NCBI RefSeq assembly: GCF_041146395.1
Contig: NC_090999.1
Span: 66,965,001 to 67,029,000 of the forward strand
Length of the DNA: 64,000 bases
DNA from: Eulemur rufifrons
Lineage: Eukaryota > Chordata > Mammalia > Primates > Lemuridae
Direction of reading: 5' to 3'
In this document: one piece after another, positions 62,646-64,000 of the stretch
Layout: every line of letters starts with the position of its first letter
How positions within the stretch are numbered: the first letter of the stretch is position 1
Notes under the pieces: generated by a model
What the model saw: only the letters and a program-made list of their open reading frames with translations
What the model was told of the DNA's origin: nothing
Database searches by the model: none
Position numbers and translations under genes: made by a program

Positions 62646-64000
62646 AAGAAGTAACACCTGGCTATTAGGTCAGGATCAACATCATCTGCCACAGGATTTA
62701 ACTTTTTTTTTTATGATACCTGTTCCTTATTTTAACCACCTTTTCTGATTAATCAACTGTTATCCTCATTGTGTCAGACATGAGAGCTATATCTGTTCTT
62801 GATGACATCACATAAGATTAGGATTTTTATTGCAAATGTTGCTAAAATTTTTAAATCCAATTTGTTGGAATTTTAAAATAAGTTTATACTATCAGTCTTG
62901 AGCTATTTGTTTTTGTTGATATTGCCTCTCAAAGTAATGAGTGCTACATGTTACTGCCTAGCTTTTGAGAAAGTTACTTGATGTTCTCCTATTTGACTAT
63001 GATTTTAAGATTAAGTTTAAATAATTATAATTATACTGTATTATTATTATTTTCTCTTATGAAGGATAAGTTGAAGATGTTATGAGAGTGCATAATGGGG
63101 ATTTACCTACTTAATTGGAGAGAAAATGATATTTAAGATAAACCCAAAATATATATTATTCAGATGCCACTACCATTATTCCCCTATATTGAGAGATTTT
63201 TCTTTTGTACATAGTTTAAGAGGTCAAATAATACTACAAGGTTGTAATGAAATACAGAGTTCCCCTACCTCACTGTCCCCACTCTAGTCTTCTGATCCTA
63301 AGTCCCCTGTTACACAACTCTGGGGGCACCACTCCTAGAGAACAAAATCTGAATGATGTCCTGGGAGTTGTGGAACAGAGGTACTCCTCAATCCTCAGGG
63401 ATCTTTGGCAGTTTCTTCTGGTCTTCACCTCCATATAGCTAAAGAATGTACTTGTAGGTCTGTTTTTTGATTTTTCAGTCTTAGATATCATCCAATCCTT
63501 GTAAGGAAAATGAGGCTTTAATTGTGATGTAAAATTCCTCCCAATTTAATTATATCACAAATTTTAGTTTATTCAATATTTACGGATTATATTGCTATGA
63601 TTAACAAATTATGATTTATTTCATATTCAAGGATATTACTATCCTTAGTAACTATGGTTCACAGCTGGGTCACATAGAAACTGATTAAATTTCCTTTCTT
63701 ATCCAAGTTTTAATTTATCTTGGAGGCAACAGTAGCCTCATTATTTTTTGGGAGGAAATTTTCTAGAAGTCTATCTAATTCTCTTCTAAATTCTCAGAAA
63801 AGACTGTAAAATTTCCTCTCAATTGATCCAAACACCTGAAAATTTATTGGTAGCATGTTTTTTCCTTTGCTTCCTGCTAATGGTCATCTTCCTGATTTCT
63901 ACATTGTTAGTTGTTCTCCTGGCTTACTGCATAGTTGTCTTGCAGGAAATTTATTTCATCATCTTTCTAGTAATTCCCTTTGCCTCTCTTGGATTTTAAA
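62646..64000. other. Intergenic sequence to the window end
   Basis: No gene or repeat recognised. Overlapping 60-70-codon ORFs at 63247-63491 on both strands have no domain. Confidence 0.45.

Overview
This window looks like a gene-poor, AT-rich stretch of a primate nuclear genome, most likely a strepsirrhine (lemur or loris group). The clue is a set of five full-length Alu elements (1066-1404, 3003-3349, 23271-23609, 27600-27930, 42238-42575). All carry the same extra block of about 35 bases in the A-rich linker between the two Alu arms. That block is missing from the two older Alus (246-546, 59767-60060). From memory this linker marks lemur/loris Alus; I could not search to confirm it. No multi-exon protein gene, tRNA, rRNA or CRISPR array was recognised.

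Layout. 1-8000: Alus, an antisense L1/HAL1 ORF1 fragment, two MIRs, an intact MaLR solo LTR, and about 4 kb of AT-rich sequence. 8688-10130: a composite retroposed unit with a CpG-dense 5' part and an LTR-derived, polyadenylated 3' end, flanked by a 15-base target-site duplication (TSD). 12745-14499: an ERVL/MaLR-type solo LTR, then a 5'-truncated L1. 19179-23713: an L1 interrupted by a copy of nearby flanking DNA, then an antisense L1 that seems to keep its first ~90 bases but lacks its middle. 24666-26832: an intronless TPM3 (tropomyosin 3) retrocopy with one frameshift. 27584-28625: an Alu, a 3'-truncated Alu and a degenerate ~60-base tandem repeat. 33530-35054: old LTRs. 37725-40840: an ERVL LTR plus internal (pol) region. 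40855-44255: a nested stack in which an old L1 ORF1 fragment is split by a younger L1 tail, an LTR and a probable 2-kb retrocopy. 44260-64000: L2, MIR, Tigger, L1M and LTR remnants, including a clean ERV1-like solo LTR at 51677-52235 that belongs to the same family as the LTR in the composite unit.

Nearly everything supportable here is a retrotransposition record, not a working pathway. TSDs let several insertions be bounded to the base, and the nesting gives their relative order. The items most worth checking are the composite unit at 8703-10115, the internally deleted L1 at 21163-23713, the locally copied insert in the L1 at 20289-20427, and the retrocopy-like insert at 42164-44152. Repeat family names come from recalled consensus sequences, not from a database search.
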